A DNA stretch of 64,000 nt from Spirochaeta africana DSM 8902 (lineage in GTDB: Bacteria; Spirochaetota; Spirochaetia; DSM-27196; DSM-8902): contig NC_017098.1 of the NCBI RefSeq assembly GCF_000242595.2, forward strand, positions 682,001 to 746,000. Direction: 5' to 3'. The position numbers were made by a program, and so were the translations under genes. Shown here in pieces: positions 43,220 through 52,289 of this stretch. The stretch's first letter is position 1; each line of letters begins with the position of its first letter. Under the pieces are notes generated by a model. It was given only the letters and a program-made list of their open reading frames with translations. It was not told the DNA's origin and did not search any database.

Positions 43220-44545
43220 TTACTGCAAGCCGGCCTGCGTGAACATCCATTCTACCGATTCCTCGAAACCGGCCTGGCGGGTATGGCGATGATGTGCGCC
43301 GGGCATGATGGTGTACTGCACCTCGCTGCCGCCCCTGCGCAGGGCCTCTACAAAGCGATCCTGGGCCGGGGTGGTAACGATTATGTCGCGATCACCGTGC
43401 AGCACCAGGGTCGGCAGGCCGTGGCCATCGAATCCGGCGCGGTTTTCCCGCAGTACCCGGGCCATCTCCGGAAATACGCGTGCCATCCGGAATCCCTCCA
43501 GATCGTTGTGCAGGGCGCGGTAAAACTCCGGGGTGAACAGATCCTGTCCGTTGCGCGGATAATGATGCTGAAACTCCTCGACACACAGTCCCATGATATC
43601 GGCCTGAAATGTCTCCATCCAGCGCGGCAGCAGGTAGTCGGCCGGGTCGATTACCTCTACCCCATAGATTTCGGCGTAGGTGTAGATTATATAGGGGCTG
43701 TAGTAGGGCATCTCGCGCATCAGCATGGCGACATCGTTGGTCTGGCCAAACCCGATCAGGCCGGTAATCTCTATCTCCGGGGCATATTCCGGCTGCAGAT
43801 CAGCGGCTGCATGGGCGGCATGCCCGCCCTGTGAGTAGCCGGACATGAACAGTGCCCCGGCGGGGTGTGCAGTCAGCTCAATCTCCTGCTTATCGGGTGA
43901 AGCGTAGAAATTCCGGACCGCTCGGGCTGCATCCAGCATGACATGGGCCTCGGCTACCTTGCTGAAATAGCGCTGCGGAACGTCCGGCAGGCCGAATCCC
44001 AGGTACTCGGGGAATATGGTGATGATCTCCCGTGAGGCGTATGCCAGCATATTGGTGCGGTAGTCGCCCCAGCGGTTCAGAACCGGGTTTTCGATAATCG
44101 GTGCACAGCGCTCGCTTACACCAGTAGTGCCGGCAGCAAACACCTGCACCGGGCGCTCACCGGGTTCTTCCAGTATCGGGATAAACAACTGCGCCCGGAT
44201 GGGTGTCGGGGTACCGTCGACATCGGTGCTGCGAAAGTGCAGCAGAAACAGCTCGGCGCCGGTGTGGGCTGGGGGAATACCGGTGTCGGCAAACAGCCAG
44301 TCTCCGCGTGCCTCGATATCCTGTGCGGTAAAACTGTCGAGATGCTCCACAAACAGGATGGTGCCCGGCTCGACGGCAGCCAGTTCATCAAGGCTGTAAT
44401 CCAGGGTGTGGGCAGGATCAGCATGGGGGTCAGCAAACAGGGATGCAGCAGATGCGGCAGGCGATTGCGGAGATGCATTCTGATCCGCGGCGAGGCTGCT
44501 GCCGGCAAGCAGCAGGAGGGCTGAGGTGAAGAGAACGGATTTCAT
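43220..44545 (-). CDS. secreted alpha/beta-hydrolase, secretory-lipase type (copy 1)
   Basis: 441 residues with a signal peptide (MKSVLFTSALLLLAGSSLAA). The nucleophile elbow is GYSQGGHA (GxSxG), the acid is in LVLHGDRDIIV and the His in PGAHHRHTRQAGF. QLFIPILEEPGERPVQVFAA and DAARAVRNFYAS match the fungal-type secretory lipase (LIP) family, which also includes bacterial esterases. It starts 4 nt inside the end of the upstream paralogue (ATGA), so the two are coupled. They share the same layout, including GTTG and ARAV blocks, and are clearly duplicates. Confidence 0.88.
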   Translation of the reverse strand: MKSVLFTSALLLLAGSSLAADQNASPQSPAASAASLFADPHADPAHTLDYSLDELAAVEPGTILFVEHLDSFTAQDIEARGDWLFADTGIPPAHTGAELFLLHFRSTDVDGTPTPIRAQLFIPILEEPGERPVQVFAAGTTGVSERCAPIIENPVLNRWGDYRTNMLAYASREIITIFPEYLGFGLPDVPQRYFSKVAEAHVMLDAARAVRNFYASPDKQEIELTAHPAGALFMSGYSQGGHAAHAAADLQPEYAPEIEITGLIGFGQTNDVAMLMREMPYYSPYIIYTYAEIYGVEVIDPADYLLPRWMETFQADIMGLCVEEFQHHYPRNGQDLFTPEFYRALHNDLEGFRMARVFPEMARVLRENRAGFDGHGLPTLVLHGDRDIIVTTPAQDRFVEALRRGGSEVQYTIMPGAHHRHTRQAGFEESVEWMFTQAGLQ

Positions 44546-45912
44546 GGGCGATGCTCCTGTAACTCGGCATGGTCCAGCATCCAGTCCAATGCGTCGGAAA
44601 AGCCGATTTGTCGGGTGTCATGGCGTGACCCCGGGTACACAAGATACCGGACCTCGCTGCCGGTGTCACGCAGTTGACTGACGAAACGCTGCTGATCATC
44701 AAGGTTGATTACCACATCGTTGCCGCCCTGCAGGATAAGCGCCGGTATTCCATGCCCCGACAATCCGGTGCTGTTCTCCTGCAGAATGGCATGGATCTCC
44801 GGAAAGTCCTCGGCCAGACTGCGGTGGCGCAGGGAACGCAGGAAATCCGGGCGGAAAAAGCTGTCCGGTCCCCAGGGGTAGTAGTCCTGCAGCCCGAGGA
44901 TACACAGCCGCCGGACATCAATCGCCAGGTTGTTCAGCCAGCGATCCTGCAGCATCACAGCAGGATCGAACCGATCCTCACCATACAGCCGGGCATAGGT
45001 ATAGATGATCGGTGCAGCCACCACGGTGAACTCGCGAAAGATATCCTCGATATTGGTGGTGGCTCCGTAGCCGATCAGCCCGGCGATGTCCAGTTCCGGT
45101 GCGTAGGAGGCTGCCATGTTGGCAGCGGCAAAGATGGCATGCCCTCCCTGTGAAAACCCGGCCAGAAATGGCGCGCGAAGCGGTACTGCCCCGTGATACC
45201 CGACGGAAAAGAACCCGTATACCGCGCGGGCAGCGTCCAGCATTACCCGGCCCTCTGCGGCGGGGACGAAGTAGGGCTGAAGCTCGCCGGGATCGCCAAA
45301 ATGCATGTAGTCCGGCAGGATGCCGATTATCCCCTGTCCGGCATGTGCCAACAGGTGATTGCGATACAGTCCCCAGTTGACCCCGGCCTCGTGTTCGCGC
45401 GAGGTGCGGCACAGATCGGTTAGCCCGGTGGTGCCGGCCCCGAAAACATAGACCGGTCTGCCTGCCGGTTCTGACAGCCGGGGTACGAACAGCTGGGCAT
45501 ACACCGTGGTTGGCTGGCCGGACAGATCGATGCTCTCGAACTCGAGCTGGTAGATATCGACCCCGTGGTTTGCCGACGGGGTATCGGTGCCGAACAGCCG
45601 CCGCGCATGGGAATCGACCTGCGCCGGCGAGTAGGTGACCTCGTGCTGTGCCGAGATGATCCGGCCGCTGCGCGGTGGTGAATCCGGTTGGGTGCTGCCG
45701 TCGGCGTCCGCTGTGGCGGAGCCTGCCGTGGCGTTGGCGTCGCTTGCTGAAGCGGCGTCCGCAACACCAGAAGAATCGGTCGTTTCGTGGGCAGGCTCGT
45801 CTGGTGCCGTATCGGTGGCGTCGTCCGGGGCTGGCCGGAACACCACCGCCAGCACAACGATGCCTGCAAGCAGCCCGGCAAGCAGCCAGGGGCGGGTGTT
45901 TTTCATCTTCAT
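44542..45912 (-). CDS. secreted alpha/beta-hydrolase, secretory-lipase type (copy 2)
   Basis: 456 residues from ATG 45912; reading further upstream would run into the divergent algF gene. An N-terminal membrane anchor or signal (LLAGLLAGIVVLAVVF) is followed by a long Ala/Asp/Thr-rich linker (about 25-75). The hydrolase core has GFSQGGHA, ALILQGGNDVVI and PGSRHDTRQIGF for the Ser-Asp-His triad. It is the upstream member of the tandem pair. It appears anchored to the membrane by its N-terminus while copy 1 looks fully secreted. Shares a 49-bp divergent intergenic region with algF. Confidence 0.87.
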   Translation of the reverse strand: MKMKNTRPWLLAGLLAGIVVLAVVFRPAPDDATDTAPDEPAHETTDSSGVADAASASDANATAGSATADADGSTQPDSPPRSGRIISAQHEVTYSPAQVDSHARRLFGTDTPSANHGVDIYQLEFESIDLSGQPTTVYAQLFVPRLSEPAGRPVYVFGAGTTGLTDLCRTSREHEAGVNWGLYRNHLLAHAGQGIIGILPDYMHFGDPGELQPYFVPAAEGRVMLDAARAVYGFFSVGYHGAVPLRAPFLAGFSQGGHAIFAAANMAASYAPELDIAGLIGYGATTNIEDIFREFTVVAAPIIYTYARLYGEDRFDPAVMLQDRWLNNLAIDVRRLCILGLQDYYPWGPDSFFRPDFLRSLRHRSLAEDFPEIHAILQENSTGLSGHGIPALILQGGNDVVINLDDQQRFVSQLRDTGSEVRYLVYPGSRHDTRQIGFSDALDWMLDHAELQEHRP

Positions 45913-45961
45913 ACTGTGATATACATGCTGTTGGACAGCCTGACTGTCAAGAGGAGTAGTC

Positions 45962-46603
45962 ATGCATCGGTATCGCTTTCGCACGTTTTTTGTCCTGCTG
46001 GCCCTGTTGATCCTGCTGCCGTCGGGGGTGTCGGCGCAGTCAGCCAGTCTGTACGGTGAAGCCGCGCCGGACGACGCGGCCTTTGTTCGCATCTACAATG
46101 CCCTGGTGGAACCGCAGACTACCTGGGTGGGCTCGGTCGAGTTTGCATCGGCCGAACCGGGGCAGGCGACTGCCTATCGACCGGTAAACCCGGGGGTGCA
46201 CGCGGTGTTCTCCGGCAATGAGTATGCCGAGCTGATTGCCCGCGATGCAGAGTTCTTTACCGTAATCCTTGAGCCGCGTGGGCCGCAGGTACATCAGGAT
46301 CGCCGCCACACCCGGGCCGATCAGGCACAGCTGGTGGTATACAATATCGATCTTGACGGTCCGGTCAGTCTGAAGACCGGGGACGGGTCAGTCACCGTGG
46401 TAGATGCAGTTGAATCCGGCGGTGCCGGATCGGTTTCGGTGAATCCGGCAGCTGTCGAGCTGGTACTGCAGCCCCCACAGGGCAGCAGTCTCGAGCTGGG
46501 TGACATCGGCATGCAGCGGGGACAGTCCTATGCGATGTTCGTGTTCCTGCAGGATGGCAGACCGCAGGTGCAGCTGCAGCAGGCAGAAATCCTGGCGCAG
46601 TAG
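45962..46603 (+). CDS. algF: AlgF-like polysaccharide O-acetylation protein
   Basis: 213 residues with a signal peptide (RFRTFFVLLALLILLPSGVS). The mature start ASLYGEAAPDDAAFVRIYNA matches the AlgF opening (LYGPAAPxGSAFVRVYNA). Downstream, VVYNIDLDGPVSLKTGDGSV and NPAAVELVLQ match the AlgF core. AlgF is a periplasmic partner of AlgI and AlgJ in O-acetylation of alginate. GAGGAG precedes the ATG. algI follows 36 nt downstream and an AlgJ-like gene after that, so the acetylation trio is complete. No alginate polymerase (alg8/alg44) is in the window, so the polymer may be different. Confidence 0.85.
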   Translation: MHRYRFRTFFVLLALLILLPSGVSAQSASLYGEAAPDDAAFVRIYNALVEPQTTWVGSVEFASAEPGQATAYRPVNPGVHAVFSGNEYAELIARDAEFFTVILEPRGPQVHQDRRHTRADQAQLVVYNIDLDGPVSLKTGDGSVTVVDAVESGGAGSVSVNPAAVELVLQPPQGSSLELGDIGMQRGQSYAMFVFLQDGRPQVQLQQAEILAQ

Positions 46604-46639
46604 CCGCGTACCGGCGTATCAGAAAGCAAGGCAGCATCA

Positions 46640-48184
46640 GTGGTTTTCAGTACTTCGATTTTTCTGTTTCTGTTTCTCCCGTTGTTTCTGGCCGGGTATT
46701 ACCTGGTTCCGTCTCGAGGACGGTCGGCCTGGATCCTGTTCGGCAGCTGGGTATTCTATGGCTGGTGGCGGCTGGACTTTCTCGGGTTGTTGATCCTTAC
46801 CAGCCTCTGGAACTACTGGCTGGGTCGGCAGGCCTGTGCATCGCGTCATGGTGACGAATCGGGGCGCCGACGGGCAAGGATAGCCCTGGCTCTCGGTATT
46901 GTGCTGAACCTTGGCAGCCTGGCCTACTTCAAATACTGGAATTTTGCGGTCGACAGTGTGAATGCCGTCCTTGCAGCTGCCGGATCGGGTCAGCTGCAGA
47001 CCTGGTCGGTTATCCTGCCGATTGGCATCTCGTTCTATATCTTCCAGGCGACCAGTTATCTGGTGGATGTCTACCGGGGCGATGCACCGGCAGCCGGCAG
47101 CTTTGTTGATCTGGCAGCCTATATCGCCCTGTTTCCGCAGCTGATCGCCGGGCCAATCCTGCGCTACAAGGATCTGGCGGGGCAGTTTGCCGCACGCAGT
47201 CACTCATTCCAGCTGTTTTCCCGCGGGGCATATCGCTTTATGGCGGGATTTGCCAAGAAGGTACTGATTGCCGATACCGTTGCCCGGATTGCTGACCAGG
47301 CCTTTGCGCTGGAGGCTCCAGGGGTCATCGGCAGCTGGCTGGGAACCCTGGCATACACCGTGCAGCTGTATTTTGATTTTTCCGGTTACTCGGACATGGC
47401 AATCGGTCTGGGGCTGATGATGGGCTTCCGGTTTATCGAGAACTTCAATTATCCGTATATCTCGCGATCGATCAGCGAGTTCTGGCGGCGCTGGCATATC
47501 AGCCTCTCGACCTGGCTGCGGGATTATCTGTACATCCCGCTGGGTGGAAACCGGCGGGGAAGCCGGAAAACCTATCGCAACATCACCCTGGTAATGCTGC
47601 TGGGGGGACTGTGGCACGGCGCCGCCTGGAACTTTGTGATCTGGGGGCTCTGGCATGGTGTACTGCTGATGGGGGAGCGCCTGCTGGGGCAGCGCTCGGC
47701 GGCTTCCACGACCCCTATAGCCCCCACGGCAGGCACGGCCCCCACGGCAGGCACGAAAGCCACGGCAGGCACGGCCCCCACGGCAGCCACTGAGGGCCCC
47801 GCTGCACCAGGTATGGGCCGCGCGGCCGGGGTGGTGTCGGCGGCCGCAACCATGCGTACCTTTCTCCTGGTTATGCTTGGATGGGTGGTATTCCGTGCCC
47901 CGGATATGGCAGTCGCCGGGCGGATGTATGCCGGGATGATCGGCATGCAGGGCAGCGGTCAGCTTGAACTCCTGATGGCGAATATCGGGGGGATGTCGAT
48001 CGCGGTGCTGGGTATCAGCCTGGTGATGGTGTGGAGTGCGCCGGGGTGGGCGGCCTGGCTGCGGCGACGGGAGCATCAGCCCTGGTGTGCCGCCCTGCGG
48101 CTGCTGGTGATCCCCCTGTTCCTGCTGGCGATAGTTCAGCTTATGGCCGAGTCGTATTCGCCTTTTCTGTATTTCCAGTTTTAG
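46640..48184 (+). CDS. algI: AlgI-like MBOAT O-acyltransferase
   Basis: 514 residues; the start is GTG at 46640, with AAGG 8 nt upstream, giving the typical opening MVFSTSIFLFLFLPLFLAGY. It is a polytopic membrane acyltransferase that passes acetyl groups across the membrane. MBOAT landmarks are YFDFSGYSDMAIGLGLMMGF, ISEFWRRWHISLSTWLRDYL, YIPLGGNRRG and the catalytic-His region MLLGGLWHGAAWNFVIWGLW. Near residues 350-395 a cytoplasmic or periplasmic loop is expanded by PTAGTA-type repeats, encoded by four 18-bp units. Part of algF-algI-algJ. Confidence 0.95.
   Translation: MVFSTSIFLFLFLPLFLAGYYLVPSRGRSAWILFGSWVFYGWWRLDFLGLLILTSLWNYWLGRQACASRHGDESGRRRARIALALGIVLNLGSLAYFKYWNFAVDSVNAVLAAAGSGQLQTWSVILPIGISFYIFQATSYLVDVYRGDAPAAGSFVDLAAYIALFPQLIAGPILRYKDLAGQFAARSHSFQLFSRGAYRFMAGFAKKVLIADTVARIADQAFALEAPGVIGSWLGTLAYTVQLYFDFSGYSDMAIGLGLMMGFRFIENFNYPYISRSISEFWRRWHISLSTWLRDYLYIPLGGNRRGSRKTYRNITLVMLLGGLWHGAAWNFVIWGLWHGVLLMGERLLGQRSAASTTPIAPTAGTAPTAGTKATAGTAPTAATEGPAAPGMGRAAGVVSAAATMRTFLLVMLGWVVFRAPDMAVAGRMYAGMIGMQGSGQLELLMANIGGMSIAVLGISLVMVWSAPGWAAWLRRREHQPWCAALRLLVIPLFLLAIVQLMAESYSPFLYFQF
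47721..47792 (+). repeat. four 18-bp tandem repeats inside algI
   Basis: Units begin at 47721, 47739, 47757 and 47775, with consensus CCCCCACGGCAGGCACGG; the last unit is most diverged. Each adds six residues (PTAGTA, PTAGTK, ATAGTA, PTAATE), so copy-number change would leave the frame intact. Confidence 0.85.
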
Positions 48185-48193
48185 GAGATGGAT

Positions 48194-49351
48194 ATGGAGT
48201 CATCGAAACGATATACCTGGTTTGGCGCGGTACTCCTGGCGGTTATGATCGGCGGTGCGATAGTGTCGCTGCCGGCGGTGTTTCGCGCTGCAGCTGCGGT
48301 TCGTCCGGCCGCTGTCGGGCCGGCAGATGGGGCGCCCTCTGCCCCGATCCTGCGGCTGCTGCCCGGCGCTGGGCTGCCCGTTTCCGAAAATCTGACCGGC
48401 CAGATCACCGCCGCCTTCCAGCAGGAGTTCGAGCAGGAGCATCCGCTGCGCGAGCAGCTGATCGGTGTGTGGGGAAGCCTGCGTTTCGCCCTGTTCCGGG
48501 AAGGGGCAGCCGGTGTGGTGGTTGGTTCCCGGGGTTGGCTGTTCTCGGCCGAAGAGTTTGTGGTTCTGGCTGACCAGCAGCAGGAAGCCGCGCGTATCCG
48601 CCGGACGGCCGAGTATGCTGCCGAGGTACAGGCGGCGCTCCAGCGCTACGGGACGGAACTGGTGGTGGTACCGCTGCCAGCGAAGGCCCGGGTTCACCGG
48701 GAATGGCTGGGGCGACATCGCTTTCCGCGGGTGGCCGAGCCGCGCTATCAGTTGCTGCTGGACGAGCTGCAGCAGCGCAGCCTGGCCCGGGTGGATGCCC
48801 GGGCAGTCCTGCAGCGGCAGGCGGTGCACCAGGAACCGCCGTTTCTGCGTACCGACACCCACTGGAGCCCGGACGGGGCTGCCGCGGTTGCTGCCGTGAC
48901 TGCTGGGGTAGTCCGGGAGGTGGCCGGTGCCGGGCTGCAGGAGCGTGAATACCGGGTTGAATTCGGAGAAACCGTCAGCTATCGGGGTGACCTGCAGAAC
49001 TTTATCCCGCTGGGGCCGTTCCGCGGGCGACTGCAGCCCCGGCCAGACAGGCTGCCCGAGCTGGAGGTGCAGGCAGGACCGGCACCGGCGCTGGGGCTGT
49101 TCGATGCTGCCGCGGTTTCGGTGGTGCTGGTGGGAACCAGCTACAGTGCCGGTGAGCAGTGGGGGTTCCAGGCATTCCTGCAGCAGGAACTCCAGGCCGA
49201 GGTGCTGAACCTGGCCATGGAGGGGCGAGGCCCGTTCCACCCGATGCAGGAATACCTGGCCAGCGACACCTTGCGCGAGGCCCCGCCGGCAGTGGTGATC
49301 TGGGAAATCCCCGAGCGCTACATCGCCCTCGAGGAGCCGCCGACACGGTGA
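48194..49351 (+). CDS. AlgJ/AlgX-like SGNH acetyltransferase
   Basis: 385 residues from ATG 48194 (GGAG 6 nt upstream; ATG 48188 is closer and less likely). One N-terminal membrane anchor (AVLLAVMIGGAIVSLP) precedes a periplasmic domain. The GSRGWLFSAEEF opening, catalytic Asp-His in RTDTHWSPDGAAAV and nucleophile serine region VGTSYSAGEQW match the AlgJ/AlgX family. It would take acetyl from AlgI and pass it to polysaccharide. It directly follows algI. GC-rich hairpins between it and the convergent pstB may stop transcription. Confidence 0.88.
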   Translation: MESSKRYTWFGAVLLAVMIGGAIVSLPAVFRAAAAVRPAAVGPADGAPSAPILRLLPGAGLPVSENLTGQITAAFQQEFEQEHPLREQLIGVWGSLRFALFREGAAGVVVGSRGWLFSAEEFVVLADQQQEAARIRRTAEYAAEVQAALQRYGTELVVVPLPAKARVHREWLGRHRFPRVAEPRYQLLLDELQQRSLARVDARAVLQRQAVHQEPPFLRTDTHWSPDGAAAVAAVTAGVVREVAGAGLQEREYRVEFGETVSYRGDLQNFIPLGPFRGRLQPRPDRLPELEVQAGPAPALGLFDAAAVSVVLVGTSYSAGEQWGFQAFLQQELQAEVLNLAMEGRGPFHPMQEYLASDTLREAPPAVVIWEIPERYIALEEPPTR

Positions 49352-49493
49352 TCCTGTGGCGCGGCAGTCCTGGGCCGGGGCTGGGTGGGCTTTCCCGGCC
49401 GGGGCTGCGGTTGTCGCGGCCGGGTAATATAAGCATCACCCGGCGCGGCAATCCCGGGCCGCGGTTGCCGCGGCCGGGATGATGATTTCAATC
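49352..49493. other. GC-rich intergenic region with repeated CCCGG palindromes
   Basis: 142 bp between two convergent genes. It holds two diverged copies of a segment: GGCGCGGCAGTCCTGGGCCG and GGCGCGGCAATCCCGGGCCG, about 80 bp apart. Each copy is followed by an inverted pair of CCCGGCCG-like arms. These could form hairpins that end transcription from either side, but no T-run is present. Confidence 0.5.
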
Positions 49494-50282
49494 TTACGAG
49501 AACGCCCCCGACAGGTATTCCTCGGTTTTTTCTTCCTTCGGACTGTCAAACAGCTGCCGGGTGGGGGCAAACTCCACGACCTCGCCAACAAAGAAGAAGG
49601 CGGTATAGTCGGCAACCCGCTGCGCCTGCTGCATGTTGTGGGTTACAATCACGATGCTGACCTGCTCCTTGAGCGACTGGATCAGCTCCTCGATGCGCAG
49701 GGTGCTGGCCGGATCCAGCGAGCTGGTCGGCTCGTCCATCAGGATAACCTCGGGGTTAACCGCCAGTGCACGGGCGATCGAGAGGCGCTGTTGCTGTCCC
49801 CCCGACAGACTGCCGCCGGGGCTTTTCAGGCGGTCCTTTACCTCGTCCCACAGGGCAGCACCGCGCAGCGACTGCTCGACAATCCCGTCCAGCTCGGCGT
49901 TGCGGCGCATCCCGACCAGGGTCAGACCGGCGGCGACATTGTCATAGATGGATTTTGTCGGGAAGGGGGTGGGTTTCTGAAACACCATCCCGATCTTGCG
50001 GCGCACCACCACCGGATCGACATTCGGGGCATAGATGTCGTCGCCGTCCAGAAAGGCATGACCCAGCACCTCTGCCTCCGGGGAGAGGTCGTGCATCCGG
50101 TTAAGGGCGCGCAGGTAGGTAGTCTTGCCGCAGCCGGAGGGCCCGATCAGTGCGGTTACCTGGTTGGTATACACCGGCATCGAGACCTCCCGAACGCCGT
50201 AGGTGGTTTTGTTGTACACAACCGACAGCTTGTCGGTTTCCATGCGAATCTGCGGTTCTGCAGTTGTTTTACTGGTTGCCAT
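49494..50282 (-). CDS. pstB: phosphate ABC transporter ATPase
   Basis: 262 residues. Full catalytic set: Walker [13 protein letters not shown]-loop [11 protein letters not shown], signature [15 protein letters not shown], Walker [14 protein letters not shown] and H-loop [13 protein letters not shown]. This is the normal PstB of high-affinity phosphate uptake. It is the last of pstS-pstC-pstA-pstB on the minus strand, 10 nt after pstA. It provides the reference against which the second PstB (56738) looks altered. Confidence 0.97.
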   Translation of the reverse strand: MATSKTTAEPQIRMETDKLSVVYNKTTYGVREVSMPVYTNQVTALIGPSGCGKTTYLRALNRMHDLSPEAEVLGHAFLDGDDIYAPNVDPVVVRRKIGMVFQKPTPFPTKSIYDNVAAGLTLVGMRRNAELDGIVEQSLRGAALWDEVKDRLKSPGGSLSGGQQQRLSIARALAVNPEVILMDEPTSSLDPASTLRIEELIQSLKEQVSIVIVTHNMQQAQRVADYTAFFFVGEVVEFAPTRQLFDSPKEEKTEEYLSGAFS

Positions 50283-50292
50283 TTTTCTCTCC

Positions 50293-51168
50293 TCAGGATT
50301 GCGGGGTGTTGTAGCGGTTCATGCGGTCTTCCATCCGCATAACCACAACCCGGCCGATTACGAAGGTGGTGATTACAAACACCATCAGGATGATTGCGGC
50401 ACCCCAGCCCATGGTGTGCCATTGTCGGTAGGGGCTGATCGCCAGGCTGTACAGGCGCTGCGGCAGGGTGTCCATCGGACGGGTCACGTCCAGGGTAAAG
50501 TAGTTGTTGCCGAATGATGTCAGCATCAGCGGTGCTGCCTCGCCGGCGGCGCGGGCAAAGGCGATCAGCACCCCGGTTACGATGCCGGGCCTCGCGGCCG
50601 GCAGTACCAGCGACATGATTACCTTCCAGCGCGGCAGGCCCAGGCTCAGACCGACCTCGCGCAGGCTCCAGGGGGTGATGCGCAGGACGCTCTCGGTAGA
50701 GCGGGCAATAATCGGGATCATCACAAAGGCCAGGGCGGCGGAGCCGGCCAGAGCCGAGAATCCGCCGGTGTTTTTTACCACCAGGGCAAAGGCCAGCAGC
50801 CCCATCAGTACCGCCGGCATCCCGTTCAGGGTGCTGGTCATCAGCCGGGTAATCGGAGACAGGGGGTGTTCAGGATATTCCGACATCATGATCCCGGTGG
50901 CAATGCCAAAGGGTATCGCCATGGCCAGGGCGATCAGGTCGATAACAATAGTACCGACTATCGAGTGGGCCAGGCCGGTGGGGCGTCCCTGCATAGCCCG
51001 GCTGGGGCTGCCCAGTTCCTGGGTGAAAAAGTTCCAGTCCAGGGCGGTAATCCCGTTTACCACTACGTATACGATAATGATAAACAGCGGCACGATTACC
51101 AGCAGGGTCAGGAAAATGATCAGTCCTTCGACTGCGCGGTCGCGCAGATAGCGTGTTTGCAGGGTCAC
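50293..51168 (-). CDS. pstA: phosphate ABC transporter permease PstA
   Basis: 291 residues with six membrane helices. The first is [20 protein letters not shown], and the EAA-type coupling loop [15 protein letters not shown] matches Pst[22 protein letters not shown] segment after the first helix is typical. Start overlaps the pstC stop by 4 nt (ATGA). Phosphate passes through the PstA/PstC pore. Confidence 0.96.
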   Translation of the reverse strand: MTLQTRYLRDRAVEGLIIFLTLLVIVPLFIIIVYVVVNGITALDWNFFTQELGSPSRAMQGRPTGLAHSIVGTIVIDLIALAMAIPFGIATGIMMSEYPEHPLSPITRLMTSTLNGMPAVLMGLLAFALVVKNTGGFSALAGSAALAFVMIPIIARSTESVLRITPWSLREVGLSLGLPRWKVIMSLVLPAARPGIVTGVLIAFARAAGEAAPLMLTSFGNNYFTLDVTRPMDTLPQRLYSLAISPYRQWHTMGWGAAIILMVFVITTFVIGRVVVMRMEDRMNRYNTPQS

Positions 51169-52118
51169 ATGGCCCTCCTTTCTGTGGTCAGCTTGCGCTG
51201 AATCAGCGAAGCCGCCAGGTTTATTGCAATGGTAAGCAGAAAGAGATAGAACCCGACTGCCATAATGCTGGTGTAGTGCAGGGTTTCTACCGCTTCACGG
51301 AACTCGTTGATTATCAGTGACGGCATGGTGGCCGCCGGTCCGAACAGGGTAAATGGAACCCGGTTCGAGTTGCCGATCAGCATGGCGACAGCCATGGTTT
51401 CGCCAAGGCCGCGCGCCAGCGAGAGCAGCACCCCGGCAATGATCCCCGAGCGGGCGTAGGGCAGTACCGACATGCGGATTACCTCCCAGCGGGTTGCGCC
51501 CAGGGCATAGGCGGCCTCGCGCTGATCGCGCGGCACCAGTTTGATGGCATCCCGCGACAGGGCGACCGTGTAGGGAATGATCATCAGGGCGAGGATAATA
51601 CTCGCGGTGATCAGATTGTAGTTGGACGGGGCTCCCAGATAGGGCAGCATCCATTCGGCGTTCTCGGCAGCCCACATATAGATCGGCAGGTAGAAGGTAT
51701 CCCGCATAAACGGGGCGAAATTGAAGATCGCCCATAGCCCGATTACTACACTGGGGATTGCCGCCAGCAGGTCAACCAGGGCATTGATGATCCGTGACAG
51801 CCATTTTGGTGCGTACTCGGCACTGAAGATCGCCACCCCCAGTGCCGGCAGCAGCGAAAGTGCAAGTGCGGCAAAGCTGGTGATCAAGGTGCCAAGGATA
51901 AACGGCAGGGCACCGTGAACACGCGCGACCGGATCCCAGGTGGTTTCGGTCAGGAAACTCAGGTAGCCGAACTCACGGAAACTGGGTGCTGCCTCCAGCC
52001 AGAGGGTTATCGCCATACCGGCAGCCAGGAGGATGATCCCTGAGCTCAGGGTAACGATAATTGCTTTAAAGACACGGTCACCGGGTTGCCGGTACCGGGC
52101 CGGGGTAATATCTGCCAT
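51165..52118 (-). CDS. pstC: phosphate ABC transporter permease PstC
   Basis: 317 residues with six membrane helices. Hallmarks are the region LLAAIPSVVIGLWAIFNFAP and the coupling loop RGLGETMAVAMLIGNSNRVP. AAGGAG precedes the ATG. The gene has its own promoter region: three 11-bp repeats of a CTAACC half-site lie 52-79 nt upstream, and a pstS terminator lies just beyond. So pstCAB can be transcribed apart from pstS. Confidence 0.96.
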   Translation of the reverse strand: MADITPARYRQPGDRVFKAIIVTLSSGIILLAAGMAITLWLEAAPSFREFGYLSFLTETTWDPVARVHGALPFILGTLITSFAALALSLLPALGVAIFSAEYAPKWLSRIINALVDLLAAIPSVVIGLWAIFNFAPFMRDTFYLPIYMWAAENAEWMLPYLGAPSNYNLITASIILALMIIPYTVALSRDAIKLVPRDQREAAYALGATRWEVIRMSVLPYARSGIIAGVLLSLARGLGETMAVAMLIGNSNRVPFTLFGPAATMPSLIINEFREAVETLHYTSIMAVGFYLFLLTIAINLAASLIQRKLTTERRAM

Positions 52119-52169
52119 ACAAAACTCCTTGTGCGGCGGAAGAATCTAAGCGCGAAGGTAGGGGTGTCC

Positions 52170-52197
52170 GGTTAGGAAACGGTTAGGAAATGGTTAG
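52170..52197 (-). promoter_or_regulatory. candidate Pho box upstream of pstC
   Basis: In the direction of pstC, CTAACC begins at 52197, 52186 and 52175, exactly 11 bp apart. The last two units read TTTCCTAACCG. A TAGATT -10-like box follows at about 52148. An 11-bp direct repeat overlapping the -35 region is the standard layout for PhoB/PhoP binding. Confidence 0.7.
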
Positions 52198-52221
52198 ATT
52201 CATGATAGAGCCGCGTTGCAT

Positions 52222-52258
52222 AAAAAAAAGGAGGACCTGTGCACCGCACAGGCCCCCC
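52222..52258 (-). terminator. terminator between pstS and pstC
   Basis: Minus strand: a 13-bp stem (GGGGGGCCTGTGC / GCACAGGTCCTCC, two G-U pairs) with a GGT loop, then eight T. It lies 32 nt after the pstS stop and should make PstS more abundant than the membrane subunits. Confidence 0.93.
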
Positions 52259-52289
52259 ACCTTTCTGGAGGAAAGGGTACGAAGAGAGA

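Noticed and set aside
45934-45948. Inverted repeat GACAG-N5-CTGTC between lipase copy 2 and algF
   Set aside because: Arms of 5 bp are too short to call an operator with confidence, though the divergent location fits.
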